Shown: positions 27,102 to 37,182, numbered from the stretch's first letter. The stretch is 64,000 nucleotides of DNA from Tautonia sp040717455 (GCF_040717455.1 NZ_JBFEFH010000008.1:1-64000); one strand, 5' to 3'. Notes: generated by a model not told the origin, from the sequence alone. A program made the numbers and translations.

Positions 27102-28664
27102 ATGGACGATCTCATCGTCATCGGCGGGGGATGGGGGGGGCTGGCCACCGCCGCGCTCGCCCGGGCGCAGGGCCTGCGGGTCAGTTTGTTCGAGGCCCAC
27201 ACGAAGCTCGGCGGCTGCGCCGGCTGGTTCGACCGCGGCCCTTACACCTTCGACGCCGGGGCCACCGCGCTCATGGGCCTCGGGCCCGACGAGCCGGTCG
27301 GCGGCCTCCTGCGCCTCCTCGGCCTCGACGCCGCCGGGGCCCGGACGCCCAGCTACCGGGTCTGCCTGCCCGGCCGGACGCTCGACATCGTCCCCGACCC
27401 TTCCCGCTTCGAGCAGAACGTCCGAACCGCATTCCCCGACTCCGACCCGAAACTCGACCGCGCCCGCACCCGCTTCTGGAGGCTCCAGGAGGCCGTCGGC
27501 TCGACCCTCTTCGCCTGCGCCGGCCGCGTGCCGAGGCTCCCGGCCCGGTCGCTCGGCGACCTCGTGCACGACCTCCGCATCCTCGGCCCTCGCGGCCTGC
27601 TGGCGGCGAGCACCTGGCCGCTCAGCGTCCTCGACGTGATGCGCCTGCTCGGCCTCGACCGCGATCGCCCCTTCCGCGCCCTCGTGGCGATGCTCTTGCA
27701 GGACACCGCGCAGGCCGGGCCGGAGACCGTCCCCTTCGCCAACGCCTCGGCCTGCCTCCAGGCCTACCGGATGGGCATGAGCCGCCCCGTCGGCGGCATG
27801 AAGGCCATCGCCGAGGGCATCGGCGAGCGCTTCGAGGCCATGGGCGGCTCCCTCCGACGCGCCACGCTCGTCGACCGGGTCCGGCCCGACGGCCTCGGCC
27901 ATTTCGAGGTCATCACCCGCCGCCGGCAGACCCTCAAGGCCCGCCAGGTCGCCTTCAACCTGCCGATCGACCTGGCCGCCCGGCTCCTCGGCCGCGACCT
28001 GAACGGCATGCTCGCCCGCCGAGAGGCCCGCAGCCGGGCCGCCTGGAGCGCCTTCACCGGCTACCTGGCCATCCGCAAGGACGCCGTCCCCGAGGACGGC
28101 CCCTTGTTCTACCAGGTCCTCCGCGACCACCTCGCCCCGATCCACGACGGCAACAACGTCCTCGTCTCCCTCTCCCCCCCCGGCGACCCCGGCTACGGCC
28201 CTCCCGACGTCCGCGTCGCCACCCTCTCCACCCACACCCGCCCCGACGCCTGGCACGGGCTCTCGGCCGACGACCATGCCGCGAAGAAGGCCGACTACGC
28301 CGCCCGCATGATCGCCGCCCTCGGCCAGGCCCTCCCCGATGCCCCCGATGCCCTCGTCCACGCCGAGTTCGGCACCCCCCGCAGCTTCTCCCGCTACACC
28401 AGGCGCACGGCCGGGGCGGTCGGCGGCCCCCCCGTCTCCCGGGGCAACAGCAATTTCCTGGCGGTCGGCCCCGACGTGCTCGGGCCCGGGCTCTGGGTCG
28501 TCGGCGACTCGGTCTTCCCCGGCCAGGGGACGATGGCCGTCGTCCTCTCCGGCATCCGGGTCGTCGAGCGCATCACCGGCCGGAGCTGGGAGGCGATGCG
28601 GGCCGCCCCGCCGCCCCCGGAAGTCGCCGAACTCCGGGAGCTGTCCCTTGCAAATTCCCGGTAA
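27102..28664 (+). CDS. CrtI-like FAD-dependent desaturase/isomerase
   Basis: A 520-residue protein; ATG 27102 was chosen because CGGAGGGGG lies directly upstream and the FAD loop follows at once. The dinucleotide-binding motif is DLIVIGGGWGGLATAA, with FEAHTKLGGCAGWF as the second FAD contact region. The C-terminus has the FAD/isoprenoid signature GLWVVGDSVFPGQGTMAVVL. It belongs to the phytoene desaturase / carotenoid isomerase / retinol saturase-like superfamily. No other carotenoid gene is adjacent, so the substrate is not assigned. Confidence 0.85.
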   Translation: MDDLIVIGGGWGGLATAALARAQGLRVSLFEAHTKLGGCAGWFDRGPYTFDAGATALMGLGPDEPVGGLLRLLGLDAAGARTPSYRVCLPGRTLDIVPDPSRFEQNVRTAFPDSDPKLDRARTRFWRLQEAVGSTLFACAGRVPRLPARSLGDLVHDLRILGPRGLLAASTWPLSVLDVMRLLGLDRDRPFRALVAMLLQDTAQAGPETVPFANASACLQAYRMGMSRPVGGMKAIAEGIGERFEAMGGSLRRATLVDRVRPDGLGHFEVITRRRQTLKARQVAFNLPIDLAARLLGRDLNGMLARREARSRAAWSAFTGYLAIRKDAVPEDGPLFYQVLRDHLAPIHDGNNVLVSLSPPGDPGYGPPDVRVATLSTHTRPDAWHGLSADDHAAKKADYAARMIAALGQALPDAPDALVHAEFGTPRSFSRYTRRTAGAVGGPPVSRGNSNFLAVGPDVLGPGLWVVGDSVFPGQGTMAVVLSGIRVVERITGRSWEAMRAAPPPPEVAELRELSLANSR

Positions 28665-28743
28665 ACCGGTTCGGATGCGACACTCATCGACTTCTCGCGA
28701 TGCGGCTCCGCATCCCACCGCTTATTGAGGCGTTCAGACTCTC

Positions 28744-29451
28744 GTGGACGATCCCCAATCGCTCGATGCGCTCGTCATTGCCCCCCATCCCGACGACGCC
28801 GAACTCGGCATGGGCGGCACCATCCTCCGCCTGATCCGCCAGGGGTGGTCCGTCGGCATCCTCGACCTGACCAGCGGCGAGCCGACCCCCCTCGGCTCGG
28901 TCGAGACCCGGCTGGCCGAGACCGCCGAGGCGAACCGCCACCTCGGCGACCCCTGGCGGTCGAACCTCGGGCTTCCGAATCGGAACCTCGAACCGACCCT
29001 CGAGCACCGCCGCGCCCTGGCGGCCGTCTTCCGCCGCGTCCGGCCCCGATTGCTCTTCGCCCCCTTCTGGGAGGACGCCCACCCCGACCACCTCGCCGCC
29101 ACCCGCCTGATCGAGGACGCCCGCTTCTGGAGCAAGCTCTCGAAGTCGGACATCCCCGGCACCCCCTTCCATCCGGCCCGCATCCTCTACTATTTCAGTG
29201 TCCACCTGAAGATCGTCGAGCGCCCGAGCTTCGTCCTCGACATCAGCGACCAGCACGAGGAGAAGCTCGCCGCCCTGCGCTGCTACCGATCGCAACTCGT
29301 CGATAACCAGCCGGAAGGCCGACCCGGCGTGATCGACTCCGTCGCCGACCGCACCCGCTTCTGGGGGCACGTCGTCGGCGTCTCCCACGCCGAACCCTTC
29401 GCCAGCCGAGAGCCGATCGGCCTGTCCGGCCTGGGAGGATTCATGCTCTAA
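28744..29451 (+). CDS. bshB1: BshB1-type PIG-L family deacetylase
   Basis: A 235-residue zinc deacetylase starting at GTG 28744. The metal site is APHPDDAELGMGGT at about residues 13-26, with the third ligand in DAHPDHLAA near 117. The sequence fits BshB1, which removes acetyl from GlcNAc-malate in bacillithiol synthesis, including its ILDLTSGEPTPLGS segment and length. BshA and BshC genes are not in the window, so assignment to bacillithiol rather than another LmbE substrate is probable, not proven. It lies 79 bp after the CrtI-like gene. Confidence 0.8.
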   Translation: MDDPQSLDALVIAPHPDDAELGMGGTILRLIRQGWSVGILDLTSGEPTPLGSVETRLAETAEANRHLGDPWRSNLGLPNRNLEPTLEHRRALAAVFRRVRPRLLFAPFWEDAHPDHLAATRLIEDARFWSKLSKSDIPGTPFHPARILYYFSVHLKIVERPSFVLDISDQHEEKLAALRCYRSQLVDNQPEGRPGVIDSVADRTRFWGHVVGVSHAEPFASREPIGLSGLGGFML

Positions 29452-29552
29452 TCTCGTGCTCGACCGATTGCCTCTGACTCCCTCACCCCTCGGAATCGAC
29501 TCGGATGAACATCTTCACCCCGCATGGAGGGAGAGTTCGACCGAGTCATCTC

Positions 29553-29604
29553 AACCCTCGCCCCCTTCCGGGGGAGAGGGTGGCCGAAGGCCGGGTGAGG
29601 GGGC
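29553..29604. repeat. REP-like palindromic repeat, copy 1
   Basis: A GC-rich element with core CTCGCCCCC, then a GGGGGAGAGGGTGGCC arm and a CGGGTGAGGGGGC end. It can form two adjacent stems. The same family recurs at 47747, 51640, 54283 and 54395, with a partial copy near 40420. Confidence 0.65.
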
Positions 29605-29675
29605 GATCGACCGACCAAACCGCGATGATTGACCGGGAACCGGAGTGATCCGTCCGGGGCCGTAAGGATCAACAG

Positions 29676-31784
29676 ATGCCGCCGCTCTACCGCATGCCCG
29701 TCGTCTACCTGCTCGTCATGCTGATCGGCGGCGTGGTCGGCCTGGCGTCCTGGATCGGCGGATCGCCTCCGCCTTCATCGAGCGATCGCTCGGGCCTTGA
29801 CGGTCGGACCACCGTACGGCCCAACCAGGATCCCCCATCCACGACCCCAGCCGACACCCCGATCGACGACGGCATCCTCCGCACCGACGCCGGCCTCCGC
29901 CGCAAGGTCCTCGTCCGGGAACTCGGCCTCCGCCCTCGCTTCCGGCCCGATCCGAAAAGCCCGACCTCGGCCGACGACCTCGACTACTATTCCATCCACT
30001 TCGTCTTCGACGAGGCCGGGGCCGACCCTGCCGACCCGAGCGGTCCGGACTCCGCACGCTTCCTCCAGATCGGCCCGGCCGAAAGTCCTCCGCTCGGCTG
30101 GGTCCCCGAGTCCGGCGTCCTGGCCTGGGACACGCGGCTCATGGCCCGCCCGACCCCGGCCGGCCCTCGGCCCCCCCTGGTCATCTACCGCGAGCGCTCC
30201 TGCCTGCTCGATGCCCTCGCCGGCCGCCCCTGCCCCGACCACGGAAGCGATTGCCCGATCGAGGGGGAGGAAGCGGCCACCGACCCCCCGCCCGAGCAAT
30301 CCGCCTCGGAGCCGATGCTCGGCCTCCCCATCCTCTCCAGCGACGCCATTCCCCAGGCCGACGGCCCGGACCGCACGATCTTCGAGGTCGCCAGCCTCGT
30401 GGCCGATCGCGCCCCGCCCCCCCCGCCGCCGAGCGAGCCCCCCGAGTTCCTGAAACGGTCGCTCCGGCAGATCAACCTCGCCCTGGTCATCGACACGACC
30501 GCCTCGATGCAAGGCTCGATCGACGCCGCCCGCGAGCTGGCCGCCGAGCTGGTCGCCGAGGCGACCCGGCAGGACGTGACCCTCCGCCTCGCCCTCGTCG
30601 CCTTCCGCGACGACCACCCGTCCTTCGGGTATAAGGTCCGGATCGTCTCCCCCTTCGCCTCCCCCGCCGTCTTCCGCGGGGCGCTCGACCGGATCGAGGC
30701 CGCCGCCCGGGGGGACGGCACCGTGGCCGAGGCCGTCCTCGACGGCGTGGCCGCGGCCCTGCCCGCCCCTCCCGAGGCCCCGATCGGCTCCCGCGATTAC
30801 CTCGTCTGGCCGACCGGCCGCGAGGGGGACCTGGCCACCAAGCTCCTCGTCCTGATCGGCGACGCCCCCGACCACGACCGCGACGCCGACCGCGCCGCCG
30901 CCCTGGCAACCTGGGCCCGCCAGCACCGCATCACCATCGCCGCCGTCTCGATCGAGCGCGACGACCTCCGCGGCGACGAGCCGGAACGCTACCGAAGCCA
31001 GTGGGACGCCCTCGCCTCCGGCTCCTATCTCCCCCGCGACCGCTCGGCCGATTTCGAGCGGCCGATTCCCCCCGTCCGTCCCACCTTGAGTGACCCCTCG
31101 GCCCTGAAGCCGACCCTGCGGGCGATCCTCGACGACCGCGTGCTCGCCGCCCGGGAGCTGGCCGCCCTGCTCGACGCCGAGGCCGAGGGACGCTTGCAAG
31201 ACTACGTCGATCGGCGTGGCCTGAGGCTCGACCAGATCGCCCCGGTCCTCGTCGACCTGCACGGCGGCCTGCCCCGGCCCGACCCCAGCCCCGACCCCCG
31301 CCAGGACGGCCGGCGTGCCCCCTCGGTCCGCCGCGGCTGGATCGCCGAGGCCATCGGCGGCCAACCCCTCGTGACGGTCGAGATGCTCATGACCCGCCGC
31401 GAGCTGGACGCCCTGATCGCCGAGCTGAGCCAGTTCCAGCAGGCCCTCCAGGGCGGGGCCGACGACCTGACCGACCTGATCCGGATCGGCACCGCCGCCG
31501 CCAGCGGCGAGGCCGCCTTCCTCGCGTCTGATCGCGGCGACCGCACCTTCGCCGAGCACCTGGCCCGACGTCAGGGGCTCCCCCCCGCCCCCGCCGAGAG
31601 CCTGCTCAACCGCTCGCAAGCTGATCTCCTCCAGGCCGACGCCCCGTACCGCTCGGCCGTCTCGCGACGCATCGCCTCGGCCATCGCCCGGCTCCTCGAT
31701 CGCCGCCAGGCCCCCGACTGGGACGACCCGGGCCGGACCGTCTCGGGGATGGCCCTGGTCCCCTACGACGCGATCGACTTCTGA
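29676..31784 (+). CDS. Membrane-anchored von Willebrand factor A domain protein
   Basis: A 702-residue protein from ATG 29676 with one N-terminal membrane segment (about 8-27) and no clear cleavage site. Residues about 30-265 are Pro/Asp-rich. The vWA domain starts near 265 with the MIDAS motif DTTASM (about 272-277), then LVAFRDDHPSFGY, DGTVAEAVLDGV and LLVLIGDAPDHD. A helical C-terminal region (about 480-700) has no family I know. MIDAS residues appear intact, so metal-dependent protein binding at the cell envelope is likely. The partner is unknown. Confidence 0.75.
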   Translation: MPPLYRMPVVYLLVMLIGGVVGLASWIGGSPPPSSSDRSGLDGRTTVRPNQDPPSTTPADTPIDDGILRTDAGLRRKVLVRELGLRPRFRPDPKSPTSADDLDYYSIHFVFDEAGADPADPSGPDSARFLQIGPAESPPLGWVPESGVLAWDTRLMARPTPAGPRPPLVIYRERSCLLDALAGRPCPDHGSDCPIEGEEAATDPPPEQSASEPMLGLPILSSDAIPQADGPDRTIFEVASLVADRAPPPPPPSEPPEFLKRSLRQINLALVIDTTASMQGSIDAARELAAELVAEATRQDVTLRLALVAFRDDHPSFGYKVRIVSPFASPAVFRGALDRIEAAARGDGTVAEAVLDGVAAALPAPPEAPIGSRDYLVWPTGREGDLATKLLVLIGDAPDHDRDADRAAALATWARQHRITIAAVSIERDDLRGDEPERYRSQWDALASGSYLPRDRSADFERPIPPVRPTLSDPSALKPTLRAILDDRVLAARELAALLDAEAEGRLQDYVDRRGLRLDQIAPVLVDLHGGLPRPDPSPDPRQDGRRAPSVRRGWIAEAIGGQPLVTVEMLMTRRELDALIAELSQFQQALQGGADDLTDLIRIGTAAASGEAAFLASDRGDRTFAEHLARRQGLPPAPAESLLNRSQADLLQADAPYRSAVSRRIASAIARLLDRRQAPDWDDPGRTVSGMALVPYDAIDF

Positions 31785-32005
31785 TCGGCCCGGCGGGCGA
31801 ATGCTCCCGATCCGGCCGCCGGCCGATCGCCCTGACTCATGCAATCCCCCCGGCGGGTCCTCATTGACTTCGACCCCTGCAACTTCTAGGTTTGTCGGTT
31901 GACCCGCCCCGGATCGCTCGCGACCTGCCGGGCCGGTTCGGTGCCCGGCCCCGGCCGGACGCACCCTTTATGTCCAAGCCGATGACTCTCTGGGAGGAAG
32001 CCTCG

Positions 32006-33025
32006 ATGGCCCGTCCGATCACGCTGTTCACCGGCCAGTGGGCCGATCAACCGCTGGAGCATTGGGCCCCGAAGGTCGCCCAGTGGGGTTACGACGGCAT
32101 CGAGCTGCCGTGCTGGGGCGGGCACTTCGACGTGACCCGGGCCCTGAAGGAAGAGGGCTACTGCAAGGAGCGCAAGGACCTCCTCGAACGCCACAACCTG
32201 CGCTGCTGGGCCATCTCGAACCACCTCGTCGGCCAGGCCGTGCTCGACCCGATCGACGAGCGGCACAAGGCCATCCTCCCGCCCCACGTCTGGGGAGACG
32301 GCGACCCGAAGGGAGTGAACGAGCGCGCCGCCGAGGAGATGAAGAACACCGCCCGGGCCGCCGCGAAGCTCGGCATCACGGTCGTCAACGGCTTCACCGG
32401 CTCGTCCATCTGGCACATGCTCTACGCCTTCCCGCCCACCCCCTCGTCGATGATCGACGCCGGCTACCAGAAGTTCGCCGACGTCTGGAACCCGATCCTC
32501 GACGTCTTCAAGCAGGAGGGGATCCAGTTCGGGCTGGAGGTCCACCCGACCGAGATCGCCTTCGACATGTACTCGGCCCACAAGGCGATCGACGCCGTCG
32601 ACGGCCGCCCCGAGTTCGGCTTCAACTACGACCCCAGCCACCTGCTCTGGCAAGGCATGGACCCGGTCCAGTACCTCCGCTGCCCGAAGATCCGCAAGCG
32701 GGTCTACCACGTCCACGTCAAGGACGTCGCCACCACCCTCGACGGCCGGACCGGCCTGCTCAGCTCCCACCTCGACTTCGGCGACCCCCGGCGCGGCTGG
32801 GACTTCCGCTCCCCCGGCCGCGGCCAGGTCAACTTCGCCGAGATCACCCGGGAGCTGAACCTCATCGGCTACGACGGCCCCCTCTCCGTCGAGTGGGAAG
32901 ACCCCGGCATGGACCGCGAGTACGGCGCCGAGGAGGCCGCGGCCTTCATCCGACGCACCATGATGTTCCCCGCCGCCGGCCGAGCCTTCGACTCCGCCTT
33001 CGCCGAGGGCCAGGCCAACGCCTGA
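32006..33025 (+). CDS. Sugar phosphate isomerase/epimerase family TIM-barrel protein
   Basis: A 339-residue protein; ATG 32006 was chosen because GGGAGGAAG is 5 bp upstream, although an earlier in-frame ATG exists. The fold is the xylose isomerase-like AP-endonuclease-2 barrel: YDGIELPCWGGHFD, GLEVHPTEIAFDM, FNYDPSHLLWQG, VYHVHVKD and LSVEWEDPG supply the His, Glu and Asp metal ligands. This family is large in planctomycetes and often paired with Gfo/Idh/MocA enzymes in polyol and sugar catabolism. The substrate is not determined. Confidence 0.88.
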   Translation: MARPITLFTGQWADQPLEHWAPKVAQWGYDGIELPCWGGHFDVTRALKEEGYCKERKDLLERHNLRCWAISNHLVGQAVLDPIDERHKAILPPHVWGDGDPKGVNERAAEEMKNTARAAAKLGITVVNGFTGSSIWHMLYAFPPTPSSMIDAGYQKFADVWNPILDVFKQEGIQFGLEVHPTEIAFDMYSAHKAIDAVDGRPEFGFNYDPSHLLWQGMDPVQYLRCPKIRKRVYHVHVKDVATTLDGRTGLLSSHLDFGDPRRGWDFRSPGRGQVNFAEITRELNLIGYDGPLSVEWEDPGMDREYGAEEAAAFIRRTMMFPAAGRAFDSAFAEGQANA

Positions 33026-33657
33026 GGCGCCCGATCGGCCCACTCCTCCCCCCCCTCCGTCCGACCGCCCGATCGACCCGCCACCCGGGGCCGAATCCCC
33101 CTCGATTCGATCCGCCTCGGGTGGCCCGCGCCCACGTCCCGCCGCGCTCCCCTTCGCTCCGGAATCTCCCCGCTCGGAATCGGCGGCCGTGCCCGATCCG
33201 AACCCCGTCTGTCGGGCCTTTCCGGGGCGAAACCTCGGACAATCGGCCCCCGAGGCCCGATCCCCGGTCGCAATCACCCGGCCTGCCCCGCGGGTTTCTT
33301 TCGTGAAAGTTGGCCGATTTTGCAAGATGATCCGATAACACCCGTTGGGGCGAGTGTTCCCGAACGGGTTCCGGGGACGAGTCGGCCGCGCCGGGTCGAA
33401 TCGTGACGCTCGATCCGATCGATCCGCCGTCGAAGGGGCGTCGCCGTTCGGCCGGCGTCGGCCCGGGGTCGCCCCCGTGGGCCCGGATCCCGCGTCGCGG
33501 GAAGGCCCTTTCGAAGGCTGGCATGAAACTCCGTCATCCTCGGACCGTTGAATTCAAGATGCCCAGAGGTCTGCCCTCGGCACTGCGACTCCGGTCGAGG
33601 CCCGGGGGGCGCGAGGCGAGGCGAGGCGAATTCGGGTCCAGATCGGGAGATGCGATC
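33026..33657. other. 632-bp gap upstream of the giant secreted protein
   Basis: No supported gene. An AT-richer patch near 33297-33345 could hold the promoter and would leave a leader of about 310 nt before the chosen GTG start at 33658. An in-frame ATG at 33523 inside this gap is an alternative start. Confidence 0.35.
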
Positions 33658-36600
33658 GTGTTCCGAACGAACCGTTATGATCGTCGGGCCACGCCCGGGG
33701 GCCCTCGGCCGCGTCGACGTCTTTCGAGACGAGTCGCGCTGGAGGCCCTGGAGCCGAGGACCCTGCTCACGACCCTCCCCGAGGGGTTCATCCTGCGGAA
33801 CGTGGCCTCGGAGCTGTCGAACCCGACCGGATTCGCCTTCGGGCCCGAGGGGACGTTCTACCTCTCGGAACAGTATTCGGGCCGCATCCAGGTCGTCCAG
33901 GACGGCCAGCTCCAGCCCGACCCGCTCATCACGCTCCCCGTCGGCGGCGGCGGCGAGCGCGGCCTGGGCGGCTTCCTGATCGGCCCCCCCCCGGCCGCCC
34001 ACGACGACGGAGACGGTCATGAGCACGATCACGGGGGTGTTGATTCGAACGCGTATCTCTATGTCTACTACACAGTCAAGGCCGACGCGCCGTTCAATCG
34101 CCTGAGCCGCTTCCAGCTCGGCGACGACGGCCGGGTCGCCGGCTCGGAACAGGTGCTCCTGGAACTGCCGCCCCACGGCGAATCGATCATGCACTTCGGC
34201 GGCGGGATGGCCTGGGGAGAGGACGGGAAGCTGTATCTCTCCATCGGCGACCACACGCAATCCGAGCTCTCCCAGGATCTGGACAGCCTCTTCGGGAAAG
34301 TCCTGCGGCTCAATCCCGACGGGTCGATCCCCGAGGACAACCCCTTCTACGACCAGCTCGAGGGGGATGCCCGGAGCATCTGGGCCTCCGGGCTCCGCAA
34401 CCCCTTCAAGATGCACTTCGATGAGGATGCGGGGGGCCTGCTCATCTTCGACGTCGGCGAGGCGAGCTGGGAGGAGGTCAATCTCGGGTCGGCCGGCGCC
34501 GATTACGGCTGGCCGGCCGCCGAAGGGGTCGCCAACGACCTGCGATTCGTCGACCCGATCTACACCTACAGCCGATCGGGGCCTCTGGGAGGCTGCTCGG
34601 TCATCAACGGGGGATTGTATCCCACCGACGCGGGCGCCTTCCCCGGCGACCTGCAGGGGAGCTTCTTCCTGGCCGACTACTGCAACGGCATCCGACGCGT
34701 CGACCTCGAGACGGGAGAGGCCGAGCCCTTCGCGACGGACCTTCCCTCGATCGTCGACCTGAAGATCAACGACGCGGGGGAGTTTTACGTCCTCACCTAC
34801 TGGGATGAGAATTTCTCGGCCCGATCGGGTGCCCTCTACGCGGTCGAATTCGCCAGCGAGCAGGAGCCGTCGATCGTCATCCAGCCGGAGTCGCAGGTCG
34901 CCTCGCTCGGCGGATCGGCGACCTTCTCGGTCACGCCGACGGGATCGACCCCCTACGCGTTCCAGTGGCTCCGCGACGGCGAGGCCCTGGACGGAGCGAC
35001 GCTCCCGACACTCACGCTCGAGAACCTGTCCCTCGACGACGACGGGGCCTCCTTCCAGGTGATCGTCTCCAACGCCTTCGGCTCGGTCAGCAGCGACGCG
35101 GTGAACCTGAGCGTGCTGGCGTTCGAGGGGCCGACGATCGACTTCGTCGCGCCGGGCCTCGACACGCGCTACAATGCCGGGGACACCCTCGCCTTCGAGG
35201 CCTCGGCCGTGGATGGCCTGGGAGAGCCGATCCCGGCCGAGGGTTTCCAGTGGTGGATCGACTTCCACCACGACACGCACTCCCACCCCTTCCTGACCCC
35301 GACGGCCGGCATCACGTCCGGGTCCGAGGAGATCCCGACCACCGGGGAAACCTCCCCGAACGTCTGGTTCCGCGTCCATCTGAGGGTCGAGGACCAGTAC
35401 GGCCTGGTGACCGAGACCTTCCGAGACGTCCACCCGAACACCGCCAACGTGACCCTGCAAACCAGCCCGGGCGGGGGCGGGATGACGCTCGACGGGCGGC
35501 CGCTGACCGCCCCGCAGTCGTTCCAGGGCGTCACCGGCGTCCGGCGGAACCTCGGGGTCCCCGAGACCCTGGAGCGGGACGGCGTCTCCTGGGTCTTCGA
35601 CTCCTGGTCGGACGGCCGGGCCCCGGGCGAGGCGCTCTCGACCCCCTCCGGCGACCTGGCCGTGACGGCGATCTACGGCGTCGATGGCGGCACGATCGGC
35701 GAGGGTCAGGGGATCCTGGCATCCTATTATGATGACGACGAGCTTTCGGCCCTGCTCGCCCGTCGCGTCGAGCCGGCCATCGCCGCGGACCTGATCACCC
35801 GACTGCCCGCCTGGCCCGAAGGCCGCACCCCGGTGGCGGCCCGCTGGGAAGGGACCGTGCTGCCCCAGTTCGACGAGCTGACCTCCTTTTACGTGACCAC
35901 CTCCGGGGGGATCCGGCTCTGGGTGGGGGATGACCTGCTGATCGATCAGTGGGACAACCAGTCCCCCGCCGAGTTCGGCACCATCCCCGTCTACCTGACC
36001 GTCGGCGATCCGGTCACCTTCCGCCTGGAGGCGCGCGATCCGGAGGCCCTCGGCCCGGTCGCCTTGCACTGGATCAGCGATTCGATCCCCCGATCGATCG
36101 TGCCCAGCCGGCAGCTCAACGTCCCGGCCGGGGTCGAGCTCCCCTTCGATCCCCTCCTGCCCAGTCCCGGCGATCCCCTCCCCGAGGACCCGGACCCCGA
36201 GGACCCGCTCCCCGAGGAGCCCGAGCCCGAGCCCGAGGAGCCGACCCCGCCGAAGGACCCCGAGTTCTTCGACTTCGACGGCGATGGCCTCGCGGACCGC
36301 GTCGCCTACGACCCGGAGACGGCGACCTGGATCATCACCCATGCCAATGGCGAGACGATCACTCGGCGCTTCGGCGCCCCGGGCGACCTGGCGATCCCTG
36401 GGGATTACGACGGCGACGGGACGACCGACCTGGCCGTCTTCCGCCCCGAGAGCGACCTCCTGCCGGGGGCTGCCCACTGGTTCGCGGTCCTCAGCGGTGG
36501 CGGCGTGATCGCCCGGCCGTTCGGCGCGGCGGGCGACCTGGCGGTGCCCGGCGATTACGACGGCGACGGGACGACCGACCTGGCCGTCTTCCGCCCCGAG

Positions 36601-37182
36601 AGCGATCTGCTGCCCGGGGCGGCGCACTGGTTCGCCAGCCTCTCGGGGGGCGGGGTGATCGCCCGGCCGTTCGGGGCGGCGGGTGACGTGGCGGTGCCTG
36701 GCGACTACGACGGTGACGGGACGACCGACCTGGCCGTCTTCCGCCCCGAGAGCGACCTCCTGCCCGGCGCGGCCCACTGGTTCGCCAGCCTCTCGGGGGG
36801 AGGGGTGATCGCCCGGCCGTTCGGGGCGGCGGGCGACCTGGCGGTGCCGGGGGACTACGACGGCGACGGGACGACCGACCTGGCCGTCTTCCGCCCCGAG
36901 AGCGACCTGGAGTCGGGCGCGTCTCATTGGTTCGTGTCCCTCAGCGGGGGTGGGGTGATCGCCCGGCCGTTCGGCGAGCCCGGCGACGTGCCCGCGCCGG
37001 GCGATTACGACGGGGGTCGGGTCACTCGCCTGGCGACCTTCCGCCCGGAATCGAGGCAGGCGTTCCTGCTGCAGTCGTCCGACGAGGTCCTGGACCTGGC
37101 CTTCGAGGATGTGAGTCGTCGGACCCGCCTGCTCTCGAAACGATGGCTCTGGTTCGGCCGCGAGGGGGACGGCCTGGCCTGA
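33658..37182 (+). CDS. Giant secreted GSDH-propeller / Ig / PA14 / Asp-rich repeat protein
   Basis: A 1174-residue protein from GTG 33658 (GGGAGA about 8 bp upstream; ATG 33523 is an alternative). An N-terminal ALEALEPRTLLT matches the LEPR-type motif of planctomycete surface proteins. Residues about 40-400 are a glucose/sorbosone dehydrogenase-like propeller (FGPEGTFYLSEQYSGRI, GGGMAWGEDGKLYLSIGD, IWASGLRNPFKM, AGADYGWPAAEG) with a His/Asp-rich insert HDDGDGHEHDHGG. An Ig-like domain follows (about 405-490), then a PA14-type domain (GILASYYDDDEL, RLWVGDDLLIDQW; about 680-820), a Pro/Glu/Asp linker and five 50-residue repeats with DYDGDGTTD, probably calcium-binding. It is likely cell-surface or matrix bound; catalytic activity is not assured. 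Confidence 0.85.
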   Translation: MFRTNRYDRRATPGGPRPRRRLSRRVALEALEPRTLLTTLPEGFILRNVASELSNPTGFAFGPEGTFYLSEQYSGRIQVVQDGQLQPDPLITLPVGGGGERGLGGFLIGPPPAAHDDGDGHEHDHGGVDSNAYLYVYYTVKADAPFNRLSRFQLGDDGRVAGSEQVLLELPPHGESIMHFGGGMAWGEDGKLYLSIGDHTQSELSQDLDSLFGKVLRLNPDGSIPEDNPFYDQLEGDARSIWASGLRNPFKMHFDEDAGGLLIFDVGEASWEEVNLGSAGADYGWPAAEGVANDLRFVDPIYTYSRSGPLGGCSVINGGLYPTDAGAFPGDLQGSFFLADYCNGIRRVDLETGEAEPFATDLPSIVDLKINDAGEFYVLTYWDENFSARSGALYAVEFASEQEPSIVIQPESQVASLGGSATFSVTPTGSTPYAFQWLRDGEALDGATLPTLTLENLSLDDDGASFQVIVSNAFGSVSSDAVNLSVLAFEGPTIDFVAPGLDTRYNAGDTLAFEASAVDGLGEPIPAEGFQWWIDFHHDTHSHPFLTPTAGITSGSEEIPTTGETSPNVWFRVHLRVEDQYGLVTETFRDVHPNTANVTLQTSPGGGGMTLDGRPLTAPQSFQGVTGVRRNLGVPETLERDGVSWVFDSWSDGRAPGEALSTPSGDLAVTAIYGVDGGTIGEGQGILASYYDDDELSALLARRVEPAIAADLITRLPAWPEGRTPVAARWEGTVLPQFDELTSFYVTTSGGIRLWVGDDLLIDQWDNQSPAEFGTIPVYLTVGDPVTFRLEARDPEALGPVALHWISDSIPRSIVPSRQLNVPAGVELPFDPLLPSPGDPLPEDPDPEDPLPEEPEPEPEEPTPPKDPEFFDFDGDGLADRVAYDPETATWIITHANGETITRRFGAPGDLAIPGDYDGDGTTDLAVFRPESDLLPGAAHWFAVLSGGGVIARPFGAAGDLAVPGDYDGDGTTDLAVFRPESDLLPGAAHWFASLSGGGVIARPFGAAGDVAVPGDYDGDGTTDLAVFRPESDLLPGAAHWFASLSGGGVIARPFGAAGDLAVPGDYDGDGTTDLAVFRPESDLESGASHWFVSLSGGGVIARPFGEPGDVPAPGDYDGGRVTRLATFRPESRQAFLLQSSDEVLDLAFEDVSRRTRLLSKRWLWFGREGDGLA
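36381..37040 (+). repeat. 150-bp tandem coding repeats
   Basis: Units begin at 36381, 36531, 36681, 36831 and 36981 with an exact 150-bp period. The first four are nearly identical at the DNA level, while the fifth is degenerate and breaks off. They encode DYDGDGTTDLAVFRPES units inside the giant secreted protein. Such identity suggests recent duplication or gene conversion and predicts copy-number variation. Confidence 0.9.

Noticed and set aside
36381..37040. Regular 150-bp repeats considered as a CRISPR array
   Set aside because: The period is too long, there are no unique spacers and the repeats keep frame inside a coding sequence.
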